Shown here piece after piece: positions 1 through 8,920 of a stretch of 64,000 bases of DNA. Both the position numbers and the translations under genes were made by a program. This DNA is from an uncultured Nioella sp. (GTDB lineage Bacteria; Pseudomonadota; Alphaproteobacteria; Rhodobacterales; Rhodobacteraceae). Numbering within the stretch: the stretch's first letter is position 1; each line of letters opens with the position of its first letter. The notes beneath the pieces were generated by a model. The model made no database searches. It was given only the letters and a program-made list of their open reading frames with translations, and was not told where the DNA came from. The stretch lies in NCBI GenBank assembly GCA_947495575.1, contig CANLZL010000001.1, forward strand, positions 682,001-746,000. Reading direction: 5' to 3'.

Positions 1-168
1 AGCTTTGAGGATGCCAAAGCCGCGGGACTGACGGCGTTGGTGTGTTTGTCGACCCGTACCGCCGTGCCGTTTTACACGTCAGTTGGGTTTCACCCAGAAA
101 GTGAAATCGAAATCGAACTCCGCCCCGGTATCCGGTTTCCTGCCATTCGCATGGCGCGCGACCTGTAG
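1..168 (+). CDS. GNAT family N-acetyltransferase, C-terminal fragment (partial at window start)
   Basis: The window opens inside this gene in frame 1, and 55 codons remain before TAG. The fragment reads as the last part of a GNAT fold: an AVPFYTSVGF stretch is the usual beta-strand/helix motif near the end of these acetyltransferases (residue then FY.. then GF), followed by a short beta-strand and a basic tail. The substrate cannot be told from this piece. The acetyl-CoA-binding motif lies upstream, outside the window. It converges on the Bax-inhibitor-1 gene. Confidence 0.75.
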   Translation, partial: SFEDAKAAGLTALVCLSTRTAVPFYTSVGFHPESEIEIELRPGIRFPAIRMARDL

Positions 169-170
169 GC

Positions 171-199
171 AAAAGAAAAGGGCCGGGAAAACCCGGCCC
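171..199 (-). terminator. Rho-independent terminator of the Bax-inhibitor-1 gene
   Basis: A perfect 8-bp stem (GGGCCGGG / CCCGGCCC) with an AAAA loop at 180-199 is followed, on the minus strand, by a T-rich run (from the A-rich plus-strand bases 171-179). The plus-strand side lacks a T-run, so it mainly serves the minus gene ending at 224. Confidence 0.8.
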
Positions 200-223
200 T
201 GAATAATCGTATCGTTTGCTGAA

Positions 224-964
224 TTACTCGCGATTGCCGAGGAATTGCAGCAGGAACATGAAGAGGTTGATGAAGTCGAGATAGAGGCTCAACGCGCCCA
301 TGATCGCCGATTTCGCCAGCCACTCTTCGTCCATGTGACGCGCGTGGTCGATATAGTCGTTCTTGATCTTCTGCGTGTCATAGGCAGTCAGGCCCGCAAA
401 AATCAGGACACCTGCAACCGAGATCACGAAATGCAAAGCCGAGCTGGCGATGAATATGTTTACGATCATCGCAATGATGATGCCGATGAGGCCCATCATC
501 AGGAACGTTCCCAAGCCGCTCAGATTGCGCTTGGTTGTGTAGCCATAAAGACTAAGCCCGGCAAAAGCGGCTGCCGTGATCAGGAAGGTCTGAACGATCG
601 AGATCCCGGTGAAAACCGCGAAGATCCATGAGATCGAGATGCCCATCACGGCCGAGAACGCGTAGAAGAACAACTGCGCGGCCGAAGCGGACATCCGATT
701 GATCATGGCGCCGAAGGCAAAAACCATGATTAGCGGTGCAAACATGGCGGCCCACCCAAGGATATTGGGTTGCAGCGTGATTGGATCACGGAAGATCTGC
801 ATCAGCGCGGGGCTGGTTCCGATGGCCCAGGCCGCACCGGCCGTGACCAAGAGGCCCACGGACATCGTTGCGTAGACCTTGTTCATGTGGGCGCGAAGCC
901 CTGCGTCGATCTGAGCCGCACTGACGCCGCCGGCGTGCGAGCGGATCGTGTCGAATTCTGCCAT
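224..964 (-). CDS. Bax inhibitor-1 / YccA family integral membrane protein
   Basis: A 246-residue protein with about seven hydrophobic segments, the normal size and layout of the BI-1 (TMBIM/YccA) family. A short soluble N-terminus precedes the first membrane span near residue 32. The C-terminal half has the family's AGLTAYDTQKIK stretch and the ALSLYLDFINLFMFLLQFLG end. In this family conserved acidic residues form a pH-sensitive site for Ca2+ leak; the bacterial physiological role is unsettled. The ATG at 964 has a GGAG element 7-10 bases upstream. The gene is alone, with a hairpin terminator directly downstream. Confidence 0.9.
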   Translation of the reverse strand: MAEFDTIRSHAGGVSAAQIDAGLRAHMNKVYATMSVGLLVTAGAAWAIGTSPALMQIFRDPITLQPNILGWAAMFAPLIMVFAFGAMINRMSASAAQLFFYAFSAVMGISISWIFAVFTGISIVQTFLITAAAFAGLSLYGYTTKRNLSGLGTFLMMGLIGIIIAMIVNIFIASSALHFVISVAGVLIFAGLTAYDTQKIKNDYIDHARHMDEEWLAKSAIMGALSLYLDFINLFMFLLQFLGNRE

Positions 965-1006
965 CTAATCCTCCAAAAAGGCGTGTGTTACGTGGCGGGA
1001 ACGACA

Positions 1007-1052
1007 AACGCCCCGCCTTGCTGCTAAATATTGGCAAGACGGGGCGTTTTTT
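1007..1052. terminator. Long hairpin between the DUF1127 and BI-1 genes
   Basis: AACGCCCCG (1007-1015) pairs with CGGGGCGTT (1040-1048); the stem extends imperfectly through CTTGC/GCAAG, with a 12-base loop. A run of six T follows on the plus strand (1047-1052), and a weaker TTTGT follows on the minus strand. By position it should end the minus-strand DUF1127 transcript. Its better T-run faces the other way, so it may also block antisense reading. Confidence 0.65.
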
Positions 1053-1097
1053 CAAGCGGAACCGACAGGGAGAGTGTCGATTTCATCCAGTAGTTGA

Positions 1098-1310
1098 CTA
1101 AAACCGCCAGTTTTTCGGCACATCCCAAAGCGGCCGCGCGGTTTCCTGCGCGATATCAACTGCAGTAAGACCCAAATCCTTGCGGGCAGTTGCATCCAGA
1201 CGCGCCAGGTCGCGACGTTGTTTCCAAGCGGCCAGGGCAGCGGTCAAAAAGGCAACAACGCCAACGCGGCGCGAAGCGAACGGGGTGCGGCGTGCAACGG
1301 TGAAGCTCAT
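1098..1310 (-). CDS. DUF1127 domain small protein
   Basis: A 70-residue basic peptide. The C-terminal half carries the DUF1127 signature: a W..RR..L..L....R.DLGL pattern at about residues 29-51 (WKQRRDLARLDATARKDLGL). An upstream hydrophobic patch (VGVVAFLTAALAAW) is also common in these proteins. In other alphaproteobacteria short DUF1127 proteins have been linked to RNA turnover, stress and phosphate/carbon physiology; a specific role here is not visible. It is divergent from the LysR gene at 1436 across 125 AT-rich bases, so that regulator may act on it. Confidence 0.85.
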   Translation of the reverse strand: MSFTVARRTPFASRRVGVVAFLTAALAAWKQRRDLARLDATARKDLGLTAVDIAQETARPLWDVPKNWRF

Positions 1311-1435
1311 TGGTTTGTCTTTCCTAAATTTGATCTATCAGGTCTGTTGTATTTCGATGGTTGATATTTAGGGGGTATTGCGAAATAATGAAAATGAATG
1401 TTTTTGAAGATTGACATCAAGAAGGGTGATGATTC

Positions 1436-2287
1436 ATGCGAAACCTTGATATGACCGCCTTGCGGGCCTTTGTGACCGTCGCTGACACCGGCGGCGTGAC
1501 CAAGGCGTCTGGCTATCTCAATCTTACTCAATCTGCGGTATCGATGCAGCTTAAGCGATTGGAAGAAAGCATTGGCGTGTCCCTCTTGGATCGGTCTGCC
1601 CGCAAGGTTGCTCTGACCAATCAGGGTGAACAGATGTTGAGTTACGCACGCCGGATGCTCGATCTAAACGATGAAGCTTTGTCTCGCCTGACTTCAAAGG
1701 AATATGAGGGTGAGCTGGTTCTGGGGGTGCCGCATGACATTGTCTATCCCGCGATCCCTCAGGTCTTGCATCGGTTCAACGCGACATTTCCGCGAATGAA
1801 GGTTCAACTGGTCAGTTCGTTCACATCGCGGCTGCGCCGCCTTTTGGAACGGGGCGAGGTACACCTTGCCCTGACAACCGAATCCGAGGTCGATTCCGGC
1901 GGAGAAACCCTTCTCGAACGCTCATTGGTTTGGGTTGGTGCGCAGGAAGGCCACCAATGGCGGCAACGCCCGCTGCGTTTGGCCTTTGAGGAAATGTGCA
2001 TTTTCCGCAAACCGGTGCAGGAGGCCTTGGATCGCGCGGGAATAACTTGGGAGATGGCAGTGGAAAGCGACAATACCCGCACGGTCGAGGCATCGATCAG
2101 CGCTGACCTGGCTGTTCATGCCTGCATCGAAGGGGCAGAGCCGCCCTATGTTGAACGAATCCGCCACGCCGGGGCATTGCCCGATCTGCCGACGATCAAG
2201 ATCAACATGTATGGCGGCGCATTGGCAAAGACTGAACCAGAACTCGCCCTTGCCGAAATGGTTCGCCAGGCCTTTGATGCCATGTAA
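1436..2287 (+). CDS. LysR family transcriptional regulator
   Basis: A 283-residue protein. Residues 1-60 form the classic LysR winged helix-turn-helix (LRAFVTVADTGGVTKASGYL, SQSAVSMQLKRLEES, LLDRSARKVALTNQG), followed by a long linker helix and a periplasmic-binding-protein-like effector domain from about residue 88. The effector is unknown. The ATG at 1436 is preceded by AAGAAGGG at about 8 bases. It is divergent from the DUF1127 gene, and its stop lies 3 bp from the end of the convergent quinone oxidoreductase gene. LysR proteins usually control a divergent neighbour and themselves, which points at DUF1127, but no T-N11-A site stands out. Confidence 0.92.
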   Translation: MRNLDMTALRAFVTVADTGGVTKASGYLNLTQSAVSMQLKRLEESIGVSLLDRSARKVALTNQGEQMLSYARRMLDLNDEALSRLTSKEYEGELVLGVPHDIVYPAIPQVLHRFNATFPRMKVQLVSSFTSRLRRLLERGEVHLALTTESEVDSGGETLLERSLVWVGAQEGHQWRQRPLRLAFEEMCIFRKPVQEALDRAGITWEMAVESDNTRTVEASISADLAVHACIEGAEPPYVERIRHAGALPDLPTIKINMYGGALAKTEPELALAEMVRQAFDAM

Positions 2288-2290
2288 ACG

Positions 2291-3250
2291 CTAAGGCGTG
2301 ACAACAACCTTGCCGGTTGATTTGCGTTCTTTCAACAAGGCCAGCGCATCGCCTGCCTGATCAAGCGGGTAGGTTGCGCCGATATGGGGGTGCAGGCCGC
2401 CATCCTCGTACATGGTGAAAAGGTCTGCCAGGCTACCGGTCAGAACCTCAGGGGCGAATTTCAGATACCCGCCCCAGTACAGGCCGATCACGGTAAGGTT
2501 TTTGACCAGCAGAATATTGGCCGGAATTTGCGGCACCTCGCCGCTGGCAAACCCGATCGGCAACAGGCGCCCGCCTGGGTTTGTGGCGCGCATCGCAGCC
2601 TTCCACTGGTCACCGCCCACTGCGTCATAAACCACATCTGCGCCGCCCAATGCCTTGACGGCCTCCCGAATATCTTCGGTTGTGCTGTCTATCAGGTGCG
2701 TCGCGCCCGCCTTTTTTGCGACTTTAAGCTTGTCGGCGCCGCGCGCGCAGGCAATTACTTCTGCCCCCATCCGCGCGCCGATTTCTACGGCAGTCAGACC
2801 AACGCCACCGGCGGCCCCCAAAACCAACAGCCTTTCACCCGGCTGCAATCGCGCGCAATGCCCCAAGGCCAAATGGGACGTGCCATAGGCAATGAGGAAC
2901 CCCGCCGCCTCTTTGAAACTCATTTTCTCAGGGATTGGGATCAGCCGATCCGCGGAAAACACGCCATAATCTGCAAGGCCACCCTGGCCTGCAAAAGTGG
3001 CCACCCGAGTGCCCGGTGCTGGCCCGTCGGTTTCAGGGCCAAGCGCCTCGACCACCCCTGCGATTTCCATTCCCATGGTAAAAGGGGGCTCAGGCGTGTC
3101 CTGATACTTACCGCGCATCATCAACAGATCTGCAAAGTTCAGACCACAGGCTGCAATCTTGATAAGCGCCTGACCTTTCTTTGGGGTCGGAACCTCAACA
3201 TCTTTAAGCGACGGGGAAGTCTCGAAATCATCAAGTTGAAACGCACGCAT
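2291..3250 (-). CDS. NADPH:quinone oxidoreductase-type zinc-independent MDR family protein
   Basis: A 319-residue medium-chain dehydrogenase/reductase of the quinone oxidoreductase branch. The N-terminal GroES-like domain has CGLNFADLLMMRGKY near residue 33 and GMEIAGVV near residue 58. The Rossmann part has the NADPH-binding LGAAGGVGLTAVEIG glycine motif near residue 148, then ADVVYDAVGG. The ligands of catalytic zinc enzymes are absent, as usual for QOR. The ATG at 3250 was chosen because it starts the domain (MRAFQLDDF) and has an AGGA upstream; the open frame continues to 3544 but would run over the divergent XRE gene. The substrate could be a quinone or an enal/enoyl compound. Confidence 0.88.
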   Translation of the reverse strand: MRAFQLDDFETSPSLKDVEVPTPKKGQALIKIAACGLNFADLLMMRGKYQDTPEPPFTMGMEIAGVVEALGPETDGPAPGTRVATFAGQGGLADYGVFSADRLIPIPEKMSFKEAAGFLIAYGTSHLALGHCARLQPGERLLVLGAAGGVGLTAVEIGARMGAEVIACARGADKLKVAKKAGATHLIDSTTEDIREAVKALGGADVVYDAVGGDQWKAAMRATNPGGRLLPIGFASGEVPQIPANILLVKNLTVIGLYWGGYLKFAPEVLTGSLADLFTMYEDGGLHPHIGATYPLDQAGDALALLKERKSTGKVVVTP

Positions 3251-3433
3251 CTGGCCAGGGTCCTTGTCGTCAAATACTGGGCAATTGCTATCTGACCTCG
3301 CCTCAAATGCAAATAAAACACAACGTCGCTTTTGACTTCGTCCTTTACCGACATATTGTTCTAACCAGCACCCGTATAACGGGTCGGGCAAGTGCGCGAA
3401 TTTTGGATGCCCGAAGCAGGAGAGAGAGTAGCA

Positions 3434-3796
3434 ATGAAGCACCCGGTCGATGTCCATGTCGGCGCCCGAATCCGTCACAGACGATGGATGACGGGCATGA
3501 CCCAGCAGAAACTGGCAGAACATGTTGGAATCAAGTTTCAACAAATCCAGAAATACGAAACCGGCGTGAACCGGGTCAGCGCCTCGCGGCTCTGGGACAT
3601 CGCCTCGGCTTTGGATGTTCCGGTGAGCTTCTTCTTTGAAGGTTTGGATGGGGCCAAGGAAACGCCCATTCCCAGCTCAGGTAATCCGCAAACAGATCGT
3701 GAAGCACTTGAGCTTATGCGCAGTTATTTTGCTATTCCCGAAGATCAGCGGCGTCAGCTATTTGAATTGGCACGAGTTTTGTCGAACGTGGCCTGA
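3434..3796 (+). CDS. XRE family helix-turn-helix transcriptional regulator
   Basis: A 120-residue protein with one Cro/CI-type HTH at about residues 10-65 (GARIRHRRWMTGMTQQKLAEHVG, then FQQIQKYETGVNRVSASRLWDIASAL) and a short C-terminal tail (about 50 residues) with no recognised sensor domain. This small type is common in Rhodobacterales. An in-frame GTG 42 bases upstream is possible, but the ATG at 3434 follows an AGGAGAG stretch and matches the usual family start. It is divergent from the quinone oxidoreductase gene and lies about 70 bp upstream of the histidinol-phosphatase gene on the same strand. Confidence 0.88.
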   Translation: MKHPVDVHVGARIRHRRWMTGMTQQKLAEHVGIKFQQIQKYETGVNRVSASRLWDIASALDVPVSFFFEGLDGAKETPIPSSGNPQTDREALELMRSYFAIPEDQRRQLFELARVLSNVA

Positions 3797-3866
3797 GGGC
3801 AGTTGACCTGAGGCGGGGCGCATGTCAGTCGAAAGGCCAACGCCCCTGAACCTCCGGGAACTGCAA

Positions 3867-4691
3867 ATGGCCCAATTGACCCGCACCAATCTGACCGACG
3901 CCCAGAAGGAAGCTTTGGCGGCTACAGCCCATGCGATGGCGGATGCAGCCCGCGCCGCAACACTTCCGCATTTTCGAAAGCGTGGGCTGACATCAGATAA
4001 TAAGCTGGACAAGGGGTTCGACCCGGTGACCGTTGCAGACCGCAATGCTGAGGCTGCGATGCGGGCCGTTCTGGCCGCCGAGCGCCCGGATGACGCGATA
4101 TTGGGCGAAGAAGAGGGCAAGACCGAGGGCACAAGTGGCCTGACATGGGTGCTGGATCCTATCGACGGTACGCGCGGCTTCATTTCCGGTACGCCCACAT
4201 GGGGCGTTCTGATTGCTTTGCAGGATGTTGATGGGCCGATGTATGGCCTGATTGACCAACCCTATATCGGCGAGCGGTTCGAAGGCGGGTTTGGCCGATC
4301 AACGGTTATAGGCCCGCAAGGAGTGTCGCCCCTTGGCGTTGAGGCCAGCGCTGCACTGGCGGAAGCGACCCTGTTCACGACCTTTCCTGAAGTTGGCACT
4401 GACCCAGAGCAGGGGGCCTTCAATGCCGTTCGGGATCAAGTGCGCCTGACCCGGTACGGGATGGACTGCTATGCCTATGCGCTGTTGGCGGCCGGGCAGG
4501 TGGATTTGGTGATCGAGGCCCAGTTGAACTCGTATGATATTGCGGCACCCATAGCCGTGATCGAAGCCGCAGGTGGAATCGTAACCAATTGGCAAGGCGG
4601 TCCGGTTCACGACGGAGGGAACGCGTTGGCCGCCGCCAGCCCGGAATTGCATGCCGCCGCCCTGAAACTGCTTCAGGAAAACCTGACTTGA
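3867..4691 (+). CDS. hisN: Histidinol-phosphatase of the inositol monophosphatase family
   Basis: A protein of 274 residues from this start. It has the three metal-binding signatures of the IMPase fold: GEEEG (about residue 79), DPIDGTRGF (about residues 95-103) and the late SYDIAAPIAVIEAAGG (about residue 220). The closest family I recognise is the HisN-type histidinol-phosphate phosphatase, which makes L-histidinol in histidine synthesis in alphaproteobacteria. A related inositol or nucleotide phosphatase cannot be excluded. An upstream in-frame ATG at 3822 exists; the ATG at 3867 fits the family N-terminus better, but neither has a strong ribosome site. No other his genes are nearby. Confidence 0.8.
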   Translation: MAQLTRTNLTDAQKEALAATAHAMADAARAATLPHFRKRGLTSDNKLDKGFDPVTVADRNAEAAMRAVLAAERPDDAILGEEEGKTEGTSGLTWVLDPIDGTRGFISGTPTWGVLIALQDVDGPMYGLIDQPYIGERFEGGFGRSTVIGPQGVSPLGVEASAALAEATLFTTFPEVGTDPEQGAFNAVRDQVRLTRYGMDCYAYALLAAGQVDLVIEAQLNSYDIAAPIAVIEAAGGIVTNWQGGPVHDGGNALAAASPELHAAALKLLQENLT

Positions 4692-4817
4692 GCCTGTTTG
4701 TACGGAAGGGCTAGGTTTGGTCATCGCGCAGGGCAAAACCGAGTCCTTTGCCTGCTTTCTGTCGGGCCCTGCATCTTAGCGTCACCTCCGAAACGGGCCG
4801 AAAATCGGAGGGACCCC

Positions 4818-6149
4818 ATGTCTGACATTGTGATCAAAAACGCCGATCTGGTCATGACCATGACCGACATGCGCGAGGAACTTGCCCATTGCGACATTCG
4901 TTTGCAGGACGGAGTGATCGCAGAGATTGGCCAGGGGTTGAGCGGGCAGACGGAAGTCTCCGCGCTTGGCTGTTTGGTGACACCGGGTCTGATCAACACG
5001 CATCACCATCTTTATCAAAGCCTGACTCGCGCTGTACCGGGTGCGCAGGATGCTTTGTTGTTTGGTTGGCTCAAAACCCTTTACCCGATTTGGGCGAAGT
5101 TTGGCCCGGAAGAGATTTATGTCTCAACCGCGACCGGTTTGGCCGAGTTGGCCCTTTCGGGCTGCACGCTGACCTCTGACCATCTTTATCTCTACCCCAA
5201 TGGTGCAAGGTTGGATGATAGCATTGCCGCCGCGCAGGATATTGGGATGCGGTTTCAACCCACACGTGGGTCCATGTCGATCGGCGAAAGTGATGGCGGG
5301 TTGCCGCCTGATAGTGTTGTGGAAAACGAGGATGCGATTTTACAAGACAGCATCCGCGTGATTGACACCTTTCACGACGCCCGCGAGGGCGCGATGTGTC
5401 GGGTCGGTCTGGCCCCGTGTTCACCGTTTTCTGTTTCACGCGACTTGATGCGCGATTCCGCCCTTCTGGCCCGCGACAAGGGCGTGATGCTGCACACTCA
5501 TTTGGCAGAAAATGACGAAGATATTGCCTATAGCCTGGCTCAGTTTGGCTGTCGTCCCGGCCAGTATGCAGAGGATCTGGGATGGACCGGGTCAGATGTC
5601 TGGCATGCGCATTGCGTGAAGTTGGACGCGCAGGAAATTGATTTTTTTGCCAGAACCGGAACCGGCGTTGCCCATTGCCCATGCTCGAACTGCCGGTTGG
5701 GATCGGGCATAGCGCCCATACGGGCCATGCGGGATGCGGGCGTACCTGTTGGCCTTGGTGTAGATGGATCAGCGTCAAACGACATTGGAAACCTGGTGGC
5801 CGAGGCACGGCAGGCGATGTTGTTGCAGCGAGTTGCCAACGGGGCCGACGCGATGAGTGCAAGAGAGGCGCTTTGGATCGCGACCCGGGGTGGCGCCGAG
5901 GTTTTGGGGCGTCCGGATTGCGGCCAGATCGCAGTTGGAAAACGCGCAGATTTGGCGATTTGGGATATGTCGGATGTCGAGGCGGCGGGCAGTTGGGATC
6001 AGGCGGCCATCCTGTTAGCCGGCCCCAGCAAGGTTCGCGATCTTTTTGTTGAAGGACGCCAAATTGTGAGCGGTGGCGTTTTGACCAGTATAGATTTGCC
6101 AGCCATGTTGCGCCGGCAACGCGATCTGGCCATTAAACTGGCCTCATAA
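4818..6149 (+). CDS. 8-oxoguanine deaminase (amidohydrolase superfamily)
   Basis: A 443-residue amidohydrolase expected to deaminate 8-oxoguanine to urate. It has HHHLY metal ligands after TPGLINT (about residue 59), HTHLAEN..DE near residue 229, a WHAHCVKL strand near residue 264, HCPCSN..L.SGIAP near residue 290 and the DGSASND aspartate near residue 318. These match the 8-oxoguanine deaminase subgroup of COG0402 better than the chlorohydrolases. The ATG at 4818 has a GGAGGG 6-11 bases upstream. The end overlaps the convergent guanine deaminase gene by 6 bp, giving two purine-base deaminases end to end. Isocytosine- or s-triazine-type substrates are alternatives. Confidence 0.82.
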   Translation: MSDIVIKNADLVMTMTDMREELAHCDIRLQDGVIAEIGQGLSGQTEVSALGCLVTPGLINTHHHLYQSLTRAVPGAQDALLFGWLKTLYPIWAKFGPEEIYVSTATGLAELALSGCTLTSDHLYLYPNGARLDDSIAAAQDIGMRFQPTRGSMSIGESDGGLPPDSVVENEDAILQDSIRVIDTFHDAREGAMCRVGLAPCSPFSVSRDLMRDSALLARDKGVMLHTHLAENDEDIAYSLAQFGCRPGQYAEDLGWTGSDVWHAHCVKLDAQEIDFFARTGTGVAHCPCSNCRLGSGIAPIRAMRDAGVPVGLGVDGSASNDIGNLVAEARQAMLLQRVANGADAMSAREALWIATRGGAEVLGRPDCGQIAVGKRADLAIWDMSDVEAAGSWDQAAILLAGPSKVRDLFVEGRQIVSGGVLTSIDLPAMLRRQRDLAIKLAS

Positions 6150-7430
6150 GCTGACCACACGCCCGGCGACACGCACCTCTGATATCGCCCTGTCATCACC
6201 CATCATAATGGTTGGGAAAAGCGCCTCCCAGATGGTGTCGGCGCGGACTGAACGCTGCGCAATGGCTGGTGTCGATTCGAGGTCAATTATGACCAGATCG
6301 GCTTCGTGTCCGATGGCAAGTTTTCCGAGTTTGTCGTTCAATCCAAGCGCCTGAGCAGAGCCTTCGGTGGCCAGCCAGATCAGTTGAGCCGGATGCAGGG
6401 CCTGACCGCGCAATTGTGCAACCTCGTAAGCCGCGGCCATGGTTCGCAACATCGAGAAATTCGAGCCACCGCCGGTATCGGTGGCCAGCCCTACTCTTAC
6501 CGTTGATTTGGCCAGCCCCATGTCAAACAGGCCAGATCCGATAAACGTATTGGAGGTTGGGCAATGGACCAGCGCCGCCCCAACTTCGTTCAACCGATCA
6601 ATCTCGCGCGGTTCAAGGTGGATCGCATGACCGTACAGGCCGTTTTTGCCCAGAAGGCCAAAGGCTTCGTAGGTATCCAAATAGTCGCGCGCCGTTGGAA
6701 ACAGGGATTTCACCCATGCGATTTCATCTGTTTGCTCGCTCAAATGCGTTTGCATCAGGCAGTCGGGATGCTCTGCCCAAAGCGCACCGAGAGCGGCTAG
6801 TTGCTCGGGTGTCGACGTAGGCGAAAACCTCGGCGTGATGACATAGGATAGACGCCCTATGCCATGCCATTTCTGCAATAGTGCCTTGCTGTCATCATAG
6901 GCCGATTGCGGCGTGTCGCAGAGGCCATCAGGCGCATTACGATCCATACAGGTTTTCCCGGCCAGCGCCCGCAGGCCGCGTGTTTCGGCAGCCTCAAAAA
7001 ACGCGTCCACACTGGCGGGGTAAATGGTGCAATAACTTGCGACCGTCGTGGTCCCATTGGCCAAAGTCAGATCGAGGTAGCGGCCTGCCACGTCACGCGC
7101 GTAGTCGGGATCGTCAAACCGCATTTCCTCTGGAAAAGTATAACTGTTCAGCCAGTCAATCAGACGTTTGCCCCAAGAGGCGATGATGCCGGTTTGGGGG
7201 TAGTGCACATGGGCATCTACAAACCCCGGCGAGATCAGTTTGTCGCCATAATCGGTCACCGTGGCATGGGGATGATCCGCACGAAGGCGTGATGCCGGTC
7301 CAATATCTGCGATTTTTCCGTCGCGGATCAAAACCGCCCCACGAGTGTCATGGCGGGCAGCTTCAGGGCCCTCCAGAAACGGATCCCCCGTGAACTCCAG
7401 TGTTTGGCCCAAAAGCAGTTCTTCGGTCAT
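6144..7430 (-). CDS. guaD: Guanine deaminase
   Basis: A 428-residue amidohydrolase converting guanine to xanthine and ammonia. Features: SPGFVDAHVHYPQTGIIAS metal motif at about residues 67-85, the PRFSPT stretch, QTHLSEQTDEI near residue 225, YGHAIHL near residue 265, HCPTSN..IGSGLFDM near residue 290 and ATDTGGGSNFSML near residue 316. The PQ and FSPTS elements are typical of GuaD. It ends overlapping the 8-oxoguanine deaminase gene tail to tail. Both products feed purine catabolism, but no xanthine dehydrogenase genes are present in the window. Confidence 0.92.
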   Translation of the reverse strand: MTEELLLGQTLEFTGDPFLEGPEAARHDTRGAVLIRDGKIADIGPASRLRADHPHATVTDYGDKLISPGFVDAHVHYPQTGIIASWGKRLIDWLNSYTFPEEMRFDDPDYARDVAGRYLDLTLANGTTTVASYCTIYPASVDAFFEAAETRGLRALAGKTCMDRNAPDGLCDTPQSAYDDSKALLQKWHGIGRLSYVITPRFSPTSTPEQLAALGALWAEHPDCLMQTHLSEQTDEIAWVKSLFPTARDYLDTYEAFGLLGKNGLYGHAIHLEPREIDRLNEVGAALVHCPTSNTFIGSGLFDMGLAKSTVRVGLATDTGGGSNFSMLRTMAAAYEVAQLRGQALHPAQLIWLATEGSAQALGLNDKLGKLAIGHEADLVIIDLESTPAIAQRSVRADTIWEALFPTIMMGDDRAISEVRVAGRVVSL

Positions 7431-7528
7431 GCGCTGAATGCCCTTTTTCCCGGTCGCGGCCCTGTCATATCCCGCAAGGCCCGGCTATGTTATCTCAAAA
7501 ATCGGATAAGTGTTTCAGGGCGGTGTGC

Positions 7529-8917
7529 ATGGCGTTGGATGAGCTGCAAGAGATTGAAGGTCCGGACGACGCCTATGCGTTGGACGAGTCGCTTTATGAC
7601 GATGTTCTTGCCTGCGTCATGCAGCAGGATGGCGAACGCCTGCAGGCATTGTTCGAACCACTGCACCCCGCTGACATAGCTGACCTTTTAGAACAGCTTT
7701 CTCATTCTGAACGGGAGGCTTTGCTTGGCTTTTGGCCAGATACGGTCGATGGCGAAGTTCTTTCTGAACTAGACGAAGCACTGCGCGAGGATGTGATCTC
7801 GCTCTTGCCGGAAACCGCGCTTGTGGATGCTGTGCGCGATCTGGAATCGGACGACGTGGTCGACCTTCTGGAAGATCTGGAAGACGAAGAACAGCAAGAA
7901 GCCATTCTGGACGCGCTCGATGATGCTGATCGCGCCGCGGTTGAAGAGGCGCTGAGCTATCCAGAAGAATCTGCCGGACGTCTCATGCAGCGTGAGGTCG
8001 TTCGGGTGCCAGAGTTCTGGAGCGTCGGCGAAACGATCGATTATCTTAGGACCCAGACCGGTGAATTGCCCGGGCAATTCTATCACGTCATTTTGGTTGA
8101 CCCGCGCATGCACCCGGTTGGCAATGTCACGCTTGGCCGTCTTTTGGCCGCCCCGCGCGCAACCAAGCTGAAAGAGATCGTTGAGGAAACTTTCGTCCAG
8201 ATCCCTGCCGATCAAGATGAATCCGAAGTGGCCTATGCGTTCAACCAATACCACCTGATCTCGGCTCCGGTGGTCGATTCCGAAGGGCGACTGGTGGGCG
8301 TCATCACCATTGATGATGCCATGGCCGTTCTGGAGGAAGAGGCCGAAGAGGACATCTTGCGCCTGGCCGGTGTTGGCGAGGGGAGTTTGTCGGACAGAAT
8401 ATTTGAGACCACGAAACGACGGTTCCCTTGGTTGATGGTCAATCTGGTAACGGCCATTTTGGCGTCGTTGGTAATTGCGCAATTCGAAGACACGATTGCG
8501 CAATTTGTTGCTCTGGCTGTTCTGATGCCAATCGTGGCTTCGATGGGGGGAAATGCTGGCACGCAAAGCCTCACGGTTGCCGTACGTGCCTTGGCCACGA
8601 AAGACTTGACCGGATCCAACCTGATGCGTGTTGTCGTACGGGAAGCCGGAGTAGGTTTGGTCAATGGGCTGATATTTGCCCTCGTTATGGGAATGGTCGG
8701 GCTTTTTTGGTTCGACTCGGTCGCGCTAGGTGGAATTATCGCGGTTGCAATGGTGGTCAACCTCGTGATCGCGGGACTTGCCGGTGTTCTGGTTCCTGTG
8801 GCGCTGGACAGGCTACAAATTGACCCGGCATTGGCCTCGGGGGCGTTTGTGACAACCGTCACGGATATCGTTGGCTTTTTTGCGTTTCTCGGGCTGGCGG
8901 CAGCTGTTTTGCTGTAG
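7529..8917 (+). CDS. mgtE: Magnesium transporter MgtE
   Basis: A 462-residue Mg2+ channel/transporter. An acidic N-domain of MgtE repeats (HPADIADLLEQL, LLPETALVDAVRDLESDDVVDLLEDL) is followed by two CBS domains (about residues 150-270, with SAPVVDSEGRLVGVITIDDAM) and a C-terminal block of about five membrane helices with VLMPIVASMGGNAGTQSLT, the family's pore signature. The ATG at 7529 follows AGGGCGG and gives the usual MgtE length; in-frame starts at 7487 and 7400 would add residues not expected. It is a single gene, divergent from guaD. No Mg2+-sensing leader structure is obvious. Confidence 0.93.
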   Translation: MALDELQEIEGPDDAYALDESLYDDVLACVMQQDGERLQALFEPLHPADIADLLEQLSHSEREALLGFWPDTVDGEVLSELDEALREDVISLLPETALVDAVRDLESDDVVDLLEDLEDEEQQEAILDALDDADRAAVEEALSYPEESAGRLMQREVVRVPEFWSVGETIDYLRTQTGELPGQFYHVILVDPRMHPVGNVTLGRLLAAPRATKLKEIVEETFVQIPADQDESEVAYAFNQYHLISAPVVDSEGRLVGVITIDDAMAVLEEEAEEDILRLAGVGEGSLSDRIFETTKRRFPWLMVNLVTAILASLVIAQFEDTIAQFVALAVLMPIVASMGGNAGTQSLTVAVRALATKDLTGSNLMRVVVREAGVGLVNGLIFALVMGMVGLFWFDSVALGGIIAVAMVVNLVIAGLAGVLVPVALDRLQIDPALASGAFVTTVTDIVGFFAFLGLAAAVLL

Positions 8918-8920
8918 TGT

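Noticed and set aside
3251-3544. N-terminal extension of the quinone oxidoreductase frame on the minus strand (98 extra residues).
   Set aside because: It covers the divergent promoter region and the start of the XRE gene, has no family similarity, and the ATG at 3250 begins the known domain.
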